Assembly: GCA_024760905.1 (NCBI GenBank)
Contig: CM045734.1
Coordinates: 867,467-931,466 of the forward strand
DNA length: 64,000 nt
Reading direction: 5' to 3'
Source: Plotosus lineatus
Taxonomy: Eukaryota; Chordata; Actinopteri; Siluriformes; Plotosidae
How positions within the stretch are numbered: position 1 is the first letter of the stretch; each line of letters begins with the position of its first letter. The position numbers and the translations under genes were made by a program. This document shows, in pieces, positions 28,320-38,631 of this stretch. The notes below the pieces were generated by a model. It was not told where the DNA came from and did not search any database. It saw nothing but the letters and a program-made list of their open reading frames with translations.

Positions 28320-31300
28320 GGACCCCGTGACCTGTAGCTTAATGCACCTAGTGTTTAACTCGCCCTGCAATGAGAATCTGCCCCTCCTTCCTATTGTTTT
28401 AGAAGGGGTAGAATATCTTTTTGTTATTGATAGTGGTGCGACCCTATCCTCCCTAGGCAGGGACTATCAGGGTGCTGTCTCCTCCAGGTCTACCAGCTCT
28501 GTGGGTATAGATGGGGTTCCCTTCTCCTCCCCATATACGCCGCCCCTTCTTTTATGTTTTCCTGATGACCCTACGCTTGATACATTGCAAATATCCTACT
28601 CCTTTGTATATATGTCCGAATGCCCTTTTAATTTGCTGGGCCGCGATCTCATGAGCATTCTGGGGTTTCAAATCTCTTTCCAGGGCTCAAGCATGACCAT
28701 TCAAACATGCGACACCTCCTCTGTTTCTCTGTTGTCATTGCAAGCGCAGCCCTTGCCTTTTAACGTTAATTCGGCGTGCGTGGCGAGTTCCACCTCACCC
28801 CCTGTACTCGACACGTTGCCCACCAATCTTTGGGCAGAACATAAGAATGACGTGGGTTGTGTGGACTGCGTCCCGTATGAAGCTACCGTGAAGCACATTT
28901 CGCCTGTGTACATCCGACAATACCCCTTATCGCCTCAAAAAATGTTGGGTATCGACACCATTTTGGCTGCTCTTCTGGAACAGGGTATCATCGTGCCGTG
29001 CACAAGCCCTTATAACACTCCTGTGAACCCGGTTCCCAAGCCGGACGGTTCTAGGCGCTTAACCCAGGACCTCAGAAAAATTAATGAGCTCATCATCCCA
29101 GTCTCGCTGGTCGTCCCGGACGTGCCCTCTATTATGGCTTCCATTCCTTGCGACCATACCCATTTCTCCGTGATTGACCTGTGCTCGGCGGTTTTTAGTA
29201 TCCCTGTTGAGTCCAACACACAGCCCCTCTTCGCGTTCACACACCGGCAGCGACAGGACACGTGGACTAGATTACCTCAAGGGTTCATTTACTCTCCTGC
29301 TGTTTTCTCGGCTGTGGTTACGGATGCACTGGGGTCTCTCGACGTTCCCGTGGGTTCCTGTGTCCACTCCTATGCCTACGACCTCCTGGTGTCCGGCCTA
29401 ACTTATGAAATGTGTCTTGATGCAACCGTTCAACTGCTCCTCTTACTGGAAAAGAAGGGTTTCAAGGTTTCAAGGCCCAAGCTACAGTTTTGCCTACTGA
29501 CTGTCATATACCTGGGCTATGAACTCTCTCACGGGACAAAACACCTTACTCAGGATCGCGTCAAGATCATAGTGGACACTCAGAAGCCTGCCACGAAACA
29601 GGCGCTCCTTGCTTTCCTGGGCCTCATTAACTACTGCCGCCAATGGATCCCGGACTGTTCCTTTTATGACAAACATTTACGCTCTGCCGTGGCTCACACT
29701 GACCCTCTCCACCAACCCTTGGTCTGGACTGAGGACATGCTGGACGCGTTCAAAGCCCTGACGTCGGCTCTATGCTCCGCGCCAGCTCTCGGCTCCCGGA
29801 CTACACAAAACCCTTTCACCTCTATGTCGCACACCAGGCCAGCACGGCTTCTGGGGTTTTGGCTCAGAACCACGGGGGGGGGGACTGAGACCCTGTGCTT
29901 TCCTCTCCAAAACTTTAGATACTGTAGCTCAGGGTTTACCTGCTTGCCTTCGCGCTGTCGCTGCCAGTGCGGTGTTAGTTCTCGAAGCAGAAAAAATAGT
30001 GCTCTCCCATCCACTCGTTTTACACACCAGCCATCAGGTTAGGCATATCCTTAATACTCTGTCCACACAACACATGTCTTCTCAACGTCGCTTAGGTTAC
30101 GAGGCCATCCTTTGTGCTACTGATAATCTAACCATCTCTTGTTCCTCTTCCCTAGATAACGTGGCCCAGGCCCTACAGCACCTGCTTAATACTCAGGATG
30201 ACTGCGAACCATTGGAACATGACTGCATGGACACCATTGTCCATGACACCAGTATTAGGTCCAACTTATTATCCACGCCTCTCTCCACAGGTCTCTCCCT
30301 GTTTGTAGATGGGTCATGCTCGAAACCCTCCGATGGAGTTTTCCTCTGCGGCTACGCGGTATGTTCCTTACTGGACCAAGTTTTGGAAGCGTACTCACTC
30401 CCCTTTAATTCCGCCCAAGCAGCGGAGTTATACGCGCTCACTCGGGCATGCACTCTCGCTTCCGACCAGAATGTTACTATATACACTGACTCTCGTTACG
30501 CTTTCGGGGTGGCACACGATTTCGGCCGTATCTGGCAATCTCGTGGTTTCACTGCTGCTGACGGTAAGCACATTTCACATTCCACCTTAGTCCAGGATCT
30601 TATTGTGTCCTGCAATCTCCCGCTCCGTTTTGCGATCGTAAAGACCCGCGGTCATTCCTCTGACCACACTGATGAGGCACGAGGTAACTCTTTGGCTGAC
30701 CGCGCAGCTAAACAGGCTGCCTTGCTCGGCTCCATGCCGCCGTTCCTGCAGCCCGCGCTGGTGTCAACCTCACACATGCTTAGTGCCCTCCTCCCTGACT
30801 TGGATCTAAAATCCCTTCAGTCCTCGGCGTACACAGACCACACTGATTTTTGGTCTTTGCATGGCTCTCAGCCCTCGGGGGACGGCATTCTACTCGATTC
30901 GACCTGTCGCTTATGTCTGCCCACGCAATGTCTTCCTTTCCTCGTCCGCGAGTTTCACGGGCCTACACATCACGGTCGAAGAGGGGTGGTGACAGATATG
31001 GAAAAAGATTTTTCTATATGACAACTAGCCTCTACGGTACACAGCATTCTGGACAAATGCCTGATTTGTGCACAGAACAATGTGTCCAAACCACATGCAT
31101 CACATCAGCATCTGCCGAAACCAGATACTCCCTTCCAGGAGTGGCAGATAGATTTTACTCACATGCCCCGGCAGGGCCCCTTTAAATATCTATTGGTCAT
31201 TGTGGATAAATGTTCCTGGTGGGTCGAAGCTTTCCCATGTGGGAACGAAAACGCCCGAGTAGTGGTTCAAAAGTTATCACAGGAAATTATTTCCAGATCT

Positions 31301-31930
31301 GGCCTCCCGTTGGGAATTGATTCGGACAAAGGTACACCATTCACCTCAAAAGTCACTCAACTGTTGGCCCAAGAGCTAAAGATCAATTGGCGTTTCCATG
31401 TCCCATATCACCCTCAGTCCTCCGGAATTGTGGAACGAACAAACAGAACAATTAAAGGGAAATTACGGAAGGCAATGCACGCCACTGGATCAAGAAATTG
31501 GGTTTCAGTACTACCCGTGGTTTTGGCGGATCTGCGAATGACCTCGCAGGTGGCCTTAGGGAATCTATCTCCTTACGAAGTGGTAATGGGGAGACCCTTT
31601 CCCGCTCCTTGGAGGAAGGGAAAACAGGCTTTGGGGATGGAAGACTTAGATATACACATGAGCGAGTATGCCGTGGGCCTTGTTAAGGTCCTAAATGACT
31701 ATTGGAAACGCACTAATCAGAATACTTCGGTCCCGACAGACACAAGCACTCACACCTTCAAGGTAGGAGACAAGGTGCTGGTCAAAAAATTTGCGAAACT
31801 AAATTCCCCTTTGAGAGACACCGCTTACAGTGAGCCCATGGAGATACTCGCTGTTACTCATACCGCCGTACTAACTGACCTCTTTCCACAGTGGATCCAT
31901 GCTACCAGACTGAAGAAAAGTCCGCAATGA
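28303..31930 (+). pseudogene. Outer provirus pro-pol, defective
   Basis: Pol lies in the +1 frame relative to gag. Order: protease (FVIDSGATLSSLG, active-site DSGA; NLLGRDLMSILG), RT (28840-29790; PVPKPDGSRRLTQDLRKIN, RLPQGFIYSPAVF, and the catalytic box as YAYD instead of YADD), connection, RNase H (LFVDGSCSKPSDG, AELYALTRA, IYTDSRYAFG, GNSLADRAAKQ; all four acidic residues present), and integrase (HHCC zinc finger ending CLICAQ; catalytic WQIDFTHM, GIDSDKGTPF and HPQSSGIVERTNR; C-terminal KVGDKVLVKKF). Frameshifts occur near 29790 and in the G-run at 29874-29884, and a TGA stands at 31019 in the integrase finger. The D-to-Y change alone would abolish polymerase activity. Confidence 0.88.
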
Positions 31931-32153
31931 TGTATTAAGTGCACTTTGTATTTGTGAAATTTTTGTCCTCATTTACCTCTCTTTCAGGTCTCGAGATACC
32001 AGCCCTTCTGGGGTGAATGACTTACTTGTCTTGACCTGATCCAGATACCTAAGTATCACCACCACATCCTCTCGCACACAGGTCGGATAACGCCCATTTA
32101 ACATCCAAGTTATGTATATACCCCAGCACGGGACAATTACACCACTTACAAAA
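31931..32153 (+). other. Region between pol and env remnant, with splice-acceptor-like site
   Basis: TTTTGTCCTCATTTACCTCTCTTTCAG (31960-31986) is a strong pyrimidine tract plus AG, as expected for the env splice acceptor. Stops in all frames follow. The SU-coding part is deleted. Confidence 0.4.
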
Positions 32154-32439
32154 AATGCGTGACGTAGCGGACCAACTGCGACGCGACGAAAGTCCAAACT
32201 ATGGCTGGGAATTCCCCCACTCTCTTTTCGGCATGTTTACCCCGTATTTAACCATGCTTGTTCCCGTATGTATATGTTTGTTGTTGGTTTGCGTGTTTGG
32301 ACCCTGCATTTTTAGGTGTTTGATGACTCGAATCTGGGTCCTGGCCAGTTCCTTCAGCGAACCCCGATGTGCCCGCTTGCCCTCCGCCTCTGTCGATGAC
32401 TGTGGACCCGGGAGTGCGTCGTGTGGATACATCCGGCGA
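32154..32439 (+). pseudogene. Outer provirus env remnant: membrane anchor and tail
   Basis: Of the envelope gene only the last part remains. It holds a tryptophan-containing membrane-proximal stretch (NYGWEFPHSLFGMF), a hydrophobic anchor rich in Leu, Val and Cys (LTMLVPVCICLLLVCVFGPC) and a short tail. The ATG at 32154 is simply the first one in frame. There is no CX6CC motif and no surface subunit. It differs from the env relics of the inner unit. It cannot act in entry. Confidence 0.6.
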
Positions 32440-32703
32440 TGACTACGGACCCAAGAATACGTCGTGTGCGTGTGTAATGCTCGGATACATCCGGACGGGA
32501 AGGCTACCGGAGCCCTGAGGTACGTGGGCGAAGGGCGATGGGGCTCTGCCTGCCCTTCAAGCACCAGCCTCGGCGCAACCACAGCCTGGTTTCTGCCCTA
32601 CGGTGTCCAACATTCCACACGAAGAAAAAATCACCTCTGGAATGCCACAAGAAAGAGAGGGATCCGGCGTGCCGCTACAGAATTTATACATATTTCATAG
32701 TAT
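32440..32703 (+). other. Outer provirus 3' untranslated region
   Basis: GC-richer sequence with two similar ACATCCGG(C/A)(G/C)-type words near 32432 and 32482. No coding function was recognised. Confidence 0.35.
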
Positions 32704-32716
32704 AAAAAGAGGGGAT
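32704..32716 (+). promoter_or_regulatory. Polypurine tract of the outer provirus
   Basis: AAAAAGAGGGGAT immediately precedes the TG of the LTR start, as expected for the plus-strand primer. Confidence 0.8.
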
Positions 32717-32843
32717 TGAAGGAATAAATTGATAGGATAAATGAGATGCAACTATGTGTGTATTGTAAATGAGATGCAACTATGTGGGTATTGTAAATGA
32801 GATGCAACTATGTGTGTATTGTAACTTCTGTGTATCTAAAGCT
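32717..32843 (+). mobile_element. Truncated 3' LTR (first 127 bp)
   Basis: Begins exactly like the other LTRs after the polypurine tract but has three 28-bp units, not four, and stops after TGTATCTAAAGCT. It then runs into a copy of the LINE sequence that flanks the 5' LTR. Confidence 0.88.
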
Positions 32844-32847
32844 AAAT

Positions 32848-33083
32848 AGAGTGAGAGGATGCCAGAGGAATGGAGGAGAAGTGTGCTGATGCCCATTTTT
32901 AAGAACAAGGGAGACGTGCAGAGTTATGGCAACTACAGAGGGATAAAGTTGATGAGCCATACAATGAAGTTATGGGAAAGAATAGTGGAAGCTAGACTAA
33001 GGGCAGAGGTCAGCATTTGTGAACAACAGTTTGGTTTCATGCCAAGAAAGAGCACCACAGATGCAGTGTTTGCCTTGAGGATG
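32848..33083 (+). pseudogene. Duplicated RTE LINE segment between two LTR pieces
   Basis: These 236 bases repeat 13870-14105, the LINE sequence left of the 5' LTR, with only a couple of differences and ending in the same GGATG. They encode PEEWRRSVLMPIFKNKGDVQ and QFGFMPRKSTTDAVF. The segment is out of place inside the provirus. Confidence 0.9.
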
Positions 33084-33720
33084 TGAAGGAATAAATTGAT
33101 AGGATAAATGAGATGCAACTATGTGTGTATTGTAAATGAGATGCAACTATGTGAGTATTGTAAATGGAATCCAACTATGTGGGTATTGTAAATGAGATGC
33201 AACTATGTGTGTATTGTAACTTCTGTGTATCTAAAGCTTCCTGTTCTACTCGTAATTGTGACATGTGCGCTAGGCACATGAAACTGTTGGATGGGTGTTC
33301 CTCTGTCGTGTTTCGGTTCGGGTGTGGGATTCGGAAAGTAACAATGTATAACAATGAGGAATTGCTTTGAAATGTAATTAGCCAAGTGTTAAGCGCCGCA
33401 GGGCACAAACATGTATATGGAAATGCTTTGTGACAACGCAATTACAACTCTGCATGCACATCCCCAAGTGTTACGTACCGCAGTGCACAAACATATATGT
33501 TAATGCTTTATGAACATGCAATTACTGCTTTGCACGCATATCCCTCTGTATAAATAAGCGGACACTGCATGTGTTCGAAGAGCTTCCGATGAATAAACCA
33601 GACTGATTTCACTCGTGTGGTTGCTTGTCTGTTGCTCCCGGAGCACTCTCAGACGTTGAGATACAGGAATCCAGATCGTGCAGATTTAACTAGGAACTTC
33701 TACTGAGAAAAATTCCTACA
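33084..33720 (+). mobile_element. Outer provirus full-length terminal LTR
   Basis: 637 bp, TGAAGGAATA to CCTACA, with four 28-bp units (including an ATGGAATCC variant unit in third place), TATAAATAAG near 33550 and AATAAA near 33593, then GGATG at 33721. In its first part it resembles the 5' LTR more than the truncated LTR at 32717. Confidence 0.92.
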
Positions 33721-34836
33721 GGATGTTAATGGAGAAGTACAGAGAAGGTCAGAGGGAGCTGCATTGTGCCTTTTTGATTCTGGAGAAAGCATATGACAGG
33801 GTGCCGAGAGAAGAACTGTGGTATTGCATGAGGAAGTCTGGAGTGGCAGAGAAGTATGTTAGAGTGGTGCAGGACATGTATGAGAGATGTAAGACAGTGG
33901 TGAGGTGTGCTGTCGGTGTGACACAAGAGTTCAAGGTGGAGGTGGGACTACATCAAGGGTCCGCTCTCAACCCGTTCTTGTTTGCTATGGTGATGGACAG
34001 GCTGACAGACGAGGTTAGACAAGATTCCCCATGGACTATGATGTTTGCAGATGACATTGTGATCTGTAGTGAGAGCAGAGAACAAGTGCAGGAAAATCTA
34101 GAGAGGTGGAGGTATGCCCTGAAATGGAGGGGAATGAAGGTTAGCCTCAGTAAGACAGAATACATGTGCATGAATGACAAGGACCCAAGAGGAACGGTGA
34201 GATTACAGGGAGCAGAGATAAGAAAGGTGGAGAATTTTAAGTACTTAGGCTCAACAATCCAGAGCAATGGAGAGTGTGGAAAAGAGGTGAAGAAGCGTGT
34301 GCAGGCAGGTTGGAATGGTTGGAGAAAAGTGTCCGGTGTGATGTGTCATAGGAGGGTATCGGCAAGAATGAAAGGAAAAGTGTACAAGATGGTGTTGAGG
34401 CCAACGATGTTGTATGGTTTAGAAACAGTGGCCCTGGGGAAAAGACAGGAGGCAGAGCTGGAGGTAGCAGAGATGAAAATGTTGAGATTCTCTTTGGGAA
34501 TAATGAGGATGGATAGGATTAGGAATGAGCACATCAGAGGGACAGCACATGTAAGACATTTTGGAGACAAAGTCAGAGAGGCTAGATTGAGATGGTTTGG
34601 ACATGTACAGAGGAGGGATAGTGAGTATATTGGTAATCGGATGCTGAGGCTGGAACTACCAGGCAAAAGGCCTAGAGGAAGACCAAAGAGACGATTCATG
34701 GATGTGGTGAAGGAGGACATGAAGGTCGTTGGTGTAAGAGAAGAAGATGCAAAGGAGAGGGTGAGATGGAGGCAGATGATTCGCTGTGGCGTCCCCTGAA
34801 GGGAAAAGCCGGAAGGAAAATAATAAGAAGAAAGAT
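33721..34836 (+). pseudogene. RTE-clade LINE, right part (RT core to 3' end)
   Basis: Continues the LINE interrupted at 14105. The open part (33723-34799, 358 codons) starts at the MLMEKYREGQ point and holds the RT core: ILEKAYDRVPREEL (the usual DLEKAYDRV has lost its first Asp), GLHQGSALNPFLFAMVMDRL, TMMFADDIVICSE (FADD catalytic box), KYLGSTIQSNGECGKEVKK, RPTMLYGLETVALGKRQ, and the C-terminal RLRWFGHVQRRDSEYIGNRM and GRPKRRFMDVVKEDMKV. It ends at CGVP, then the tail GTCCCCTGAAGGGAAAAGCC and AT-rich repeats. Loss of the motif A Asp and the endonuclease breaks upstream make it inactive. Confidence 0.88.
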
Positions 34837-34860
34837 TATTATTATTATTATTATTTTATT
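34836..34860. repeat. (ATT)n microsatellite
   Basis: Eight ATT units at the junction between the RTE 3' end and the C-type-lectin copy. The homologous place at 42465-42501 has about twelve, so the repeat predates the duplication or served as the LINE landing site. Confidence 0.9.
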
Positions 34861-34876
34861 TTGTTTCTCCCTGCAG

Positions 34877-35128
34877 TATGTGGTAGTGGGGGATATATTC
34901 CTTATCACTATCACTTTGTGAATGAGAAGAAAACCTGGAGTGAAGCTCTTGGTTTCTGGTACTGGGTGATTGGAAATCTACGACCAGGACTGGGCTCCGG
35001 GGTATGGAATGGGTCCGGAGACTGCAACGACGGTGAGAGAACCGGACCAGTGCAATCTGGAGGAGAGCAGAAGTGGATCAGCCTGCCTGAGAGCCACGAA
35101 CTCAACTTCATCTGTTCTACCCATGAAG
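34877..35128 (+). pseudogene. C-type-lectin exon, deletion derivative (copy 1)
   Basis: After a good acceptor (CTCCCTGCAG) the exon reads YHYHFVNEKKTWSEA, the start of the first lectin domain, and then jumps to LGFWYWV and the end of the third domain (DGERTGPVQSGGEQKWISLP, ELNFICSTHEG) before the donor GAAG/GTTAGT. Compared with copy 2 at 42512-43892 about 1.1 kb is missing, with GCTC present at both deletion ends. The frame is open (34786-35133), but a lectin fold from half of domain 1 and half of domain 3 is unlikely to work. No signal-peptide exon is seen upstream. Confidence 0.72.
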
Positions 35129-35920
35129 GTTAGTCAGTGTGACGGATTTGTTGTGTTTATTTTTGACGTGATTAATGTTTTCTCTGTATTTAGTCCAACA
35201 CATTTATAATATATTGTGTATGTTCACATGTGAAAACTGAAGCCTTAAATTGTGGTTCTCAACATCAGTCTGCAACACCACTGAAACCACATCTGCTTTT
35301 CCCGTGTAGATTTTAATATGATTTATTCTCTTTATCAAAATATTTGATCGTTTATATAAACCACGTGACACACATTCTCCTTTCATAAATTCCAAGCATG
35401 ATCTTATTCAAACTGATAATATTCACTCTGATATGTTTTCTATCATAATGTTGTGGTTTTCAGGGGAATGATGGTGAAGGTATTTACTTGTTTTGTTCTT
35501 CAGTGTGTTCTATGTACAAGTTTATTTTAAGAAGTTTACTGCGTAATTAATGTACTGTATCAGTAAATATTTCTGCTTTAATAAGATAACAATGATTTCA
35601 TAAATATAAGGTATTTATAACTAAGTACCTTAATGCTGAAGGTATTACTGATGTAATAATTTCGTAATTTAGTTGTTTTTGTATTGTATTTTGTGTGGGT
35701 TTCCTTTGTTATACATTATTTGGGAATAATTCTGTTTCTTTTATATGAATATGTGAATGTTTATATTTAAAAGGGATTCTTTAATACAGGGTTCTTGTAC
35801 TCATCATGTTAAATCACTGAACTTTTTAAATTAATATTTGAATTCATTCCTCTGAATAAACGACTCTAAAATAATCTTTTATGGAATTGTTGCAGTTATT
35901 TAATCCTCCATACTCTAATG
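35129..35920 (+). repeat. Segmental duplication, copy 1: lectin 3' flank
   Basis: Non-coding AT-rich sequence that parallels 43893-44317 and 47078-47440 (for example GAAGTTTACTG followed by GTAATTAA, and AGTAAATATTTCTGCTT). It shows the state before the Rex3 insertion in copy 2. Confidence 0.75.
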
Positions 35921-36860
35921 TAGGGTTGGGCAATTATTTTGGCTTGGGGGCCGCATTGGCTTTTAAAATTTGATATGCGGGCCGGGTCACCAGATCCGAT
36001 AAAGAAATGCATTTTGAACAGTACATATCAAACATAAACAGAAAAAAAAAAAACATTAAAATATTAACATACCCTTCCGTGGTACAGTGTTGTTATCACC
36101 CGTTACTGCCAGTGCATTGAAGTCTGGTGGTAATTCTGATGTGGTTCTCAGAACAGATTTGAGGTGTCATCACTCAACTGGGATCTGTGGGCTGCTTGTT
36201 GGTGTTCATCAAACTAAAAGTCTGTTCACACACATATTTCAAGCCAAACAGCACCAGCATCCTCTGTGCAATATTCTGGATGTTTGGAAATTTGGCTGCA
36301 CTTAATGGCGCATAAAACTCATCCAGTTTAAGGGAGTTCAACTTGTCCTTTAACATCATGTCACATTGGAAACCAATCAGATCCAACTGCAACTCCTGTG
36401 GTACCTTTCAGGCTCTTGTGAGAACGGACCTGATACCGGCTGAAGTGCCCTGTCAATGTTTATACAATCACAAAACCAACGGCAGGATTCTTCATGCAGG
36501 TCGTCCAGTGCTTTCCTGGATTTTTTCACATGTTGCTGGGTGTCTTTTAACATGGTCAGTGTGGGGGAAATGAGCGAATGACTTGTCTGAGCTTTGCTTT
36601 GAAAATAAAGCCTGCCTGGTCTTAAAGGCATTTCTTGCACAAACTGTTTGTCCTGTATAGTTCATGTGGGTCAGTTTGTCCAAAGTAAAAGCTTTAAATC
36701 ACAGCCAATCTCTGTCTTTCAGCTCAGGAACATTGTCATTGTTCTCAAGGAGCTCCAAAAAGGAAAGAATCTCCTATTCGAGTCCTTCAATGGTTGGCAT
36801 TCTTTCCCCAAACTGAACCAGCGGACATTAGAGGGTAAAGCAAGTCCCTGTGATCAGTTT
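35921..36860 (-). pseudogene. hAT transposase relic, GTF2IRD2/ZBED5-like (copy 1)
   Basis: On the minus strand the pieces match the C-terminal half of the hAT-derived group that includes GTF2IRD2-like proteins: SHSLISPTLTMLKDTQQHVK (36377-36640), LDLIGFQCDMMLKDKLNSLK and KFPNIQNIAQRMLVLFGLKY with VCEQTFSLMNTNK (36174-36392), the hAT dimerisation region. The left end (GGGTTGGGCAATTATTTTGG, GGGGGCCGCATTGG) looks like a hAT terminus. Frameshifts are frequent. The second copy is at 47430-48350. Confidence 0.68.
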
Positions 36861-37515
36861 GATTTGCCTTCAAGGAAGCTGTTTACCTTACTGAACTTAT
36901 ATATAAATCCCTGTACTGTACTCAGATTTAAATCTCCCGAATATGGTAATATTTACATCTTTATAATATTTAATTATGTTCGAACACTAAAAATTTAATG
37001 TTCAGCTTGAGTCGGCTGGATTCATGCTGAGCCACACACAGCCCAGGCTTACAGCAACATCCCGATTAGTGTTGAACACTGTTCGTGTTAAAGTTAAATG
37101 GAAAAGTTGCCCGACCCATGAGAAGAACACTTTCATTTCAACTAGATTTACCTGTTATTTCTTGCACCCATCCAGTGACAGAATAATTATTGGACTCCAG
37201 AGACCAGTCAGTGTTTGTCTGCTCTTGTGAAATGATGTTTAAAATTAGTGCATGATATCTGGAAACTGTCCAGTCATCCAGAACTTAATTTTGTCCGATA
37301 ACTCCGCCCCCTGAAGGCTGGGAGGGTCAGTTACATCACAGAAAGCTATTTTCTTACAGTGTGTCTGCTGTGCAGTGACGAGAAAGACTATGAAGTACAA
37401 TGTGTGAGTCATTGCTCTTGTGCATGTCTTTTTGTGTGGTAAAGTCCATGTGACTTGGTAATGTGACCATATTCAAATCTCCCTATTGGACAGCCTCAGC
37501 GATGGTAGTTTCTAA
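36861..37515. other. No recognised feature
   Basis: AT-rich non-coding sequence. The first part still parallels copy 2 of the duplication (CAAGTCCCTGTGATCA); beyond about 36880 the similarity stops. No gene or repeat end was recognised. Confidence 0.25.
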
Positions 37516-38400
37516 GAAAATCAGAATCAGAATCAGTTTTATTGGCAAAGTTTGGAGACAACAAGGAATTTGACTCTTGTTTAATTTTACTCACCTTTCA
37601 AAAATCCCTTTAAGTTTTCTTGCACAAGAATCTCAGCAAATTAAGATAAAAACAAAGTGAATAAATAAAATATATTGAAATATTTACAAAAAAATGCACA
37701 AAAAGTGACACATTTAGAGACGCAGAGTCGTATAGTGCAGAGATTGCCTCTGACATTGAGTGCAAATCAGTGCTTGTGTGGTAGAGTAGTGAACCAGCAT
37801 ATGTGCACAATGGATTATTAATTTGTGGTTTTTCTGACACTCTGTGACTGCTTACAGTTCAACAGAGCAACAGGCTGGGGGGGACAAAACATTCTCTGTG
37901 GTCTTGGTGTATGGTGCTCTGTAATGTTTTCCAGAGAGAAGTAGTTCAAATGGTTTATGAGCAGGATGTGACGCAGACATGCGACCTGCCCTTTCTCTGG
38001 TCCTGGACCAGTACATGTCCTACAGTGGATGTTCACATGTACACACATATACACACATACACAGAAGGGAGCATGAATATGTCAAAGGTGCATGATCTGT
38101 ACAGGCTAAGAGGTCGAGTCTTTGAACCATGAGGTGCATGGTGCTGTAATGTTATATCATGTTAGAGACCTGCTCAAAATAAGAGTATTGCACTGTCCAG
38201 GAAGGTGGTCTGAATGATGATTATTCCGTCAGTGTGTGCAGTGGCAGGGTTGTACAGTTCAAGCTGTTCTTAAGTCTGTACGTTTTTGTTTTTAGTGTCC
38301 TGCACCCTTTCCTGAAGACAAGAAGGGAGAAAGGGGTGTGTCCAGGATGAGAGGGGTTTCAGTCATTTTTCATATTTGTCGGGATTTAAAAAAAAAATAA
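37516..38400 (+). repeat. Interspersed repeat of unknown class
   Basis: Starts AATCAGAATCAGAATCAGTT followed by TTATTGGCAAAG and contains ACAAGGAATTTGACTCTTG, words I associate with a high-copy fish repeat resembling a LINE 3' region. No coding part is visible. The class is not established. A CACATA-rich tract lies near 38040-38062. Confidence 0.4.
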
Positions 38401-38623
38401 TTTAACGCAGCCTTTAAGTCAGGTAATCAATCAATGTGACCTTGACAGATGCATTCTCTACTAATGGGACAAGCTGTTATTTTGCTAGTGCAAAAAGGCT
38501 ATGCAATTGTGCCAGTATTAAAAGAATTGGTCTACGACCACCCTAAAAGTTCAGAAGACCAGCAGTCTATAAGCTGGAGATTAGATAACCAGTAAGAACC
38601 AGTAAGGTTGTACATAATACACA
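38401..38623. other. No recognised feature
   Basis: Unassigned sequence up to the hAT target site. Confidence 0.2.
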
Positions 38624-38631
38624 CTCCAGAG

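Larger units (their letters stand above)
14106..33720 (+). mobile_element. Endogenous retrovirus (outer provirus) with nested insertions
   Basis: The 19.6-kb unit has TG...CA LTR ends, a 5-bp GGATG duplication and the order LTR, tRNA-Trp primer site (26249), leader, gag (26635), pro-pol (28327), env remnant (32154), polypurine tract (32704) and LTR. Without the inner retroviral unit (14722-26220) and the rearranged 3' junction it would be about 8 kb. The two full LTRs differ at roughly ten to fifteen positions over 637 bp by eye, so the insertion is fairly young but not recent. Gag has a frameshift and a stop, pol has two frameshifts, a stop and a changed catalytic box, and env is mostly deleted, so it is defective. 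It inserted in the sense orientation of the RTE LINE it disrupts. Confidence 0.9.
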
